Assembly: GCA_013360985.1 (NCBI GenBank)
Contig: JABWAM010000026.1
Coordinates: 1-15,725 of the forward strand
Reading direction: 5' to 3'
From: Verrucomicrobiia bacterium
GTDB lineage: Bacteria > Verrucomicrobiota > Verrucomicrobiia > JABWAM01
DNA length: 15,725 nucleotides
The stretch's first letter is position 1; each line of letters starts with the position of its first letter. Positions 13,255 to 15,725 of this stretch are shown here, piece after piece. Made by a program: the position numbers and the translations under genes. The notes beneath the pieces were generated by a model. That model did no database searches, was not told the origin of the DNA, and saw only the letters and a list, made by a program, of their open reading frames with translations.

Positions 13255-15375
13255 TCACTGGGGAAGCATGAAAGATCCTGGTTCAAAACGCAAAGGCCTC
13301 TGAGGAATCGGCGGAGCTCCCAACGCTTCGAGAAGTTGGTCGGGATCCGTTGTCGGCGCGTGGCAGGCGAAGTTGCGGCACACGTAGACCGCGGAACGTC
13401 CGTTTACGGGCTTCATTCCGGCGAGCGCGCGAGGGCGCGGGGCGTTCGGCCCGAAGAGCGTCGTATGCGGAAGGAAGCAGCGGTTCACCTCGCGCCAGAG
13501 CGTCTCCGCCTGCTCGCGGTCCGCGCCCGCGGCGACAACGACCTGCCGCGGCGGAGCGAGATGGTCCATCACGGCGCACATCATGAGCGGCATCGCCGGC
13601 GGAAACCGTTCGAGGCGCGGGCCGAACGCGCGCAGGGTTTCTTCCGCGCGCGCGCGATACGCCTCGTCGCCGGTCAGCCCCGCGAGGCGGAGGAGATTGA
13701 GCGCGGCAACGGAATTTCCCGAAGGCTCCGCGCCTTCGTAATCGGATTTTGGGCGGACGAAGAGCGTCGGATCGTCTCCGCGCGCGAGGAAGAATCCGCC
13801 GCGGGTCGCATCCCAAAAGCCTTCGATCTGTTCGGCAGTCAGCCTCCGCGCCTCTTCCAGCCAACGGGCTTCTCCCGAGGCCTCGAAGAGATCGAGGAGT
13901 CCGGCGGCGAGAAAGGCGTAGTCGTCGAGAAAGGCCGCGCCGCGCGCCTCTCCGTCGCGCCAGCGTCGCAAGAGTTGTCCGGTGGCGGGATCGCGCAGAC
14001 GGACGAGGACGAACTCCGCCGCGCGCGCCGCCATCGTTGCGAACGCGGTATCACCGAAGGCGCGTCCCGCCGTTGCCAAACCGGAGATCATCAAGCCGTT
14101 CCAGGAGGCGATCACCTTGTCGTCGCGGAGAGGGCGCGCGCGTCGCGCGCGCGCCGCGAAGAGCTTCGGTTTCGCACGCGCCACGACGTTTCGGACTTTG
14201 GCGGCGGGCATTCCCAGGCGGCGCGCGACGGCCTCGATTTCCTCCGCGGGGTGAAGGACGTTTCGGCCATCCTCGAAGTTGCCCTCGGCGACGCACGCGA
14301 AACGTTCGGCGACGATCCGCGCCTCCTCGGCGCCGAGCGCCTCGCGGAGCTCCTCGAGGCGCCACGCGTAGAAACGCCCCTCATGCCCCTCGCTGTCGGC
14401 GTCCTCCGCGGAGAAAAAGGCGCCCTCGGGCGAGGTCATGTCGCGGCGGATGTACTCCGCGATCTCTCGCGCGACCTCTTCGAAGATCGGCTGTCGCGTG
14501 AACTGCCACGCCGCGCAGTACGCGGCGAGCAACTGCGCGTTGTCGAAGAGCATCTTCTCGAAGTGCGGCACGCGCCACTCCGCGTCCACGCTGTAGCGGT
14601 GAAATCCGCCGCCCACCTGATCGCGGATTCCCCCGTGGGCCATGCGTTCGAGGGTGAGGAGCGCCATGTCGCGCGCGCGGCCGTCGCCCGTGGCCGCGGC
14701 GTAGCGAAAAAGGAAGGAGAACTGGACGGGCCGCGGAAACTTCGGCGCGCCGCCAAAACCTCCGAAAGCCGCGTCGAACGACCGTTCGAAATGACGATAG
14801 GCCGTCGCGGGGAGCGAGACGGGCGCGGCCGCCGGCGCATCGCCCTCGTCCACGAGCGATCCTACGGCGCGCGCGAGGCGGCCGGCTTGTTCATCGAGCG
14901 TGCCGCGGCTCTCCTTCCACGCGCGCTGGATGCGGCGCAGCATTTCGAGGAAGCCCGGTCGCCCGCCGCGGTCGTCCGGCGGAAAATAGGTTCCGCAGAA
15001 GAAGGGTTCGAGCCGCGGGTTCAGCCAAACGCTCATCGGCCAGCCGCCTCCGCCGGTCATCGCTTGCGTTGCGGTCATGTAGAGTTGATCGAGATCGGGA
15101 CGCTCCTCGCGATCCACCTTGATCGGCACGAAGTGCGCGTTGAGGTAGGCGGCAATTTCCGCGTTCTCGAACGACTCGCGCTCCATCACGTGGCACCAAT
15201 GGCAGGTGGAATAGCCGATTGAGAGAAAGATCGGCTTGTCCTCGCGTCGCGCCTTCGCGATGGCCTCGTCGCCCCAGGGATGCCAATCGACCGGGTTGGC
15301 GGCATGCTGGAGGAGATAAGGACTTTTCTCGCCGGCGAGGCGGTTCGCGCGAGGGCGGGGAGAGGCGGCGCTCAT
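13255..15375 (-). CDS. DUF255 thioredoxin-domain protein (YyaL/SPATA20 family)
   Basis: ATG 15375-15373 gives 706 residues, near the usual 600-700 of the family; GGA lies six bases upstream on the minus strand. An upstream in-frame start at 15489 adds 38 residues of no family character. The N-terminal thioredoxin-like (DsbH-type) domain has the hallmark NRLAGEKSPYLLQHAANPVDW, then GYSTCHWCHVM with Cys58-His-Trp-Cys61, VDREERPDLD, and GGWPMSVWLNP. The remaining two thirds form an (alpha/alpha)6 six-hairpin, glycosidase-like domain, including GGIRDQVGGGFHRYSVD, WRVPHFEKMLFDNAQLL, SAEDADSEGHEGRFY, VIASWNGLMISGLA and SGNSVAALNLL. The family is very widespread, yet its reaction is unknown. No signal peptide is seen, so a cytoplasmic location is likely. 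It is the first gene of a minus-strand pair with the transglutaminase-like gene. Confidence 0.95.
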   Translation of the reverse strand: MSAASPRPRANRLAGEKSPYLLQHAANPVDWHPWGDEAIAKARREDKPIFLSIGYSTCHWCHVMERESFENAEIAAYLNAHFVPIKVDREERPDLDQLYMTATQAMTGGGGWPMSVWLNPRLEPFFCGTYFPPDDRGGRPGFLEMLRRIQRAWKESRGTLDEQAGRLARAVGSLVDEGDAPAAAPVSLPATAYRHFERSFDAAFGGFGGAPKFPRPVQFSFLFRYAAATGDGRARDMALLTLERMAHGGIRDQVGGGFHRYSVDAEWRVPHFEKMLFDNAQLLAAYCAAWQFTRQPIFEEVAREIAEYIRRDMTSPEGAFFSAEDADSEGHEGRFYAWRLEELREALGAEEARIVAERFACVAEGNFEDGRNVLHPAEEIEAVARRLGMPAAKVRNVVARAKPKLFAARARRARPLRDDKVIASWNGLMISGLATAGRAFGDTAFATMAARAAEFVLVRLRDPATGQLLRRWRDGEARGAAFLDDYAFLAAGLLDLFEASGEARWLEEARRLTAEQIEGFWDATRGGFFLARGDDPTLFVRPKSDYEGAEPSGNSVAALNLLRLAGLTGDEAYRARAEETLRAFGPRLERFPPAMPLMMCAVMDHLAPPRQVVVAAGADREQAETLWREVNRCFLPHTTLFGPNAPRPRALAGMKPVNGRSAVYVCRNFACHAPTTDPDQLLEALGAPPIPQRPLRFEPGSFMLPQ

Positions 15376-15520
15376 GCGCGTCCAATCTCGCTCGCGTCGT
15401 GGCGCGGCGCAACCCTGTGCGGCGCGCCGGCGCGAGAGATCAGGGGAGGCGGCCCAAATCCACGGATCAGCTCGATTTTCAGAGAGCAACCCTCATCATT
15501 ATCCATTGAGGATCGGAGAG

Positions 15521-15551
15521 GTGGGGCGTGTCGAGATTTCCGACTCCCCAC
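15521..15551. repeat. stem-loop in the right-end intergenic stretch
   Basis: GTGGGG (15521-15526) pairs with CCCCAC (15546-15551), and GTCG (15530-15533) with CGAC (15541-15544), leaving a seven-base loop and a small 3/1 internal loop. It lies about 150 bases upstream of the DUF255 start on the minus strand and could be a leader structure or a terminator stem for an upstream gene. No T-run is attached. Confidence 0.45.
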
Positions 15552-15642
15552 AAGAAGGGTGCGACGGCTCGGCCGGCGGCCTCGCCCTACCTTTCCACAG
15601 TCTATGCTTGAGAAAAATCCGCTCTGTCGCGAAGCGAGGGAG

Positions 15643-15663
15643 GGCGCCGCCGCCGGCGGCGCC
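15643..15663. repeat. 9-bp perfect GC hairpin
   Basis: GGCGCCGCC (15643-15651) and GGCGGCGCC (15655-15663) are perfect inverted copies around a three-base loop, followed by a GCGGCCGC palindrome (15664-15671). There is no T-run on either side, so it is not a standard terminator. Confidence 0.5.
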
Positions 15664-15725
15664 GCGGCCGCGGCTTGAGTCCAAAATGTTGCGAGGGCGT
15701 CGCATGTTCCTCGACCGAGGATGGA

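Larger units (their letters stand above)
15376..15725. other. 350-base right-end stretch without a convincing gene, with several stem-loops
   Basis: Short frames exist on both strands, but none resembles a known protein or has family-like composition. The stretch should contain the promoter and leader of the DUF255 gene on the minus strand. A GATAAT hexamer occurs on that strand at 15503-15498, but I see no matching -35 box. Inverted repeats occur at 15491-15511 (CCTCA/TGAGG), 15521-15551, 15643-15663 and 15690-15704 (TGCGA/TCGCA). I recognise no tmRNA, RNase P, SRP or 6S RNA signature. Confidence 0.45.

Noticed and set aside
13134..13286. N-terminal extension of the transglutaminase-like gene to TTG 13286
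   Set aside because: It uses a TTG without a ribosome site, overlaps the end of the DUF255 gene, and the LamG-like fold begins only after ATG 13133. It is not excluded, since the extension has a weakly hydrophobic stretch.
13051..15222. 723-residue plus-strand reading frame across the DUF255 gene
   Set aside because: The minus-strand frame has unmistakable DUF255 motifs; the plus frame has none and is an artefact of GC-rich third positions.

Overview
The window is a GC-rich stretch of bacterial chromosome with dense coding on both strands. I count twelve protein genes, one of them cut by the left edge. I see no tRNA, rRNA, insertion sequence, phage gene or CRISPR array. Third codon positions are so GC-rich that very long antisense and out-of-frame reading frames lie across most real genes; I treated these as shadows. 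The taxon cannot be fixed from the sequence. The gene set (DUF2851, DUF255, the YGCSVKY-type secreted redoxin, a double ThyX-like protein, a LamG-plus-transglutaminase protein), the frequent lack of clear Shine-Dalgarno sites and the high GC would fit a Verrucomicrobiota, Planctomycetota or Acidobacteriota-like environmental bacterium. That is an inference with low confidence.

Layout: (1) 1-525 (+) is the C-terminal part of a TIGR01777/YfcH epimerase. (2) 563-1853 (-) is a likely two-gene unit: a response regulator with a histidine-kinase-like tail, followed by a small Cys-pair zinc protein. (3) 1947-7927 (+) holds a tandem ThyX-like protein, an orphan NodU/TobZ-type carbamoyltransferase and a CPA2 (Kef-like) cation/proton antiporter. 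The antiporter appears to have its own sigma70-like promoter on the stop codon of the gene before it. (4) 7971-9239 (-) is a DUF2851 protein. (5) 9326-11390 (+) starts at a strong sigma70-like promoter divergent from DUF2851 and carries a secreted redoxin, a ferritin-like diiron protein and an SDR of the D-mannonate oxidoreductase type. (6) 11427-15375 (-) carries a LamG/transglutaminase-like protein downstream of a DUF255 thioredoxin-fold protein. (7) 15376-15725 has no convincing gene but contains several stem-loops.

The genes do not form one recognisable pathway. The most coherent pair is redoxin plus ferritin (peroxide or thiol redox and iron handling). The points most worth a second look are the double ThyX-like protein whose expected RHR motif is altered in both halves, the response regulator tail whose H-box His position is Arg, the apparently leaderless redoxin transcript, the transglutaminase-LamG protein, and a PD-(D/E)XK-like motif pattern in DUF2851. 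I found no clear new defence, mobile or biosynthetic system.
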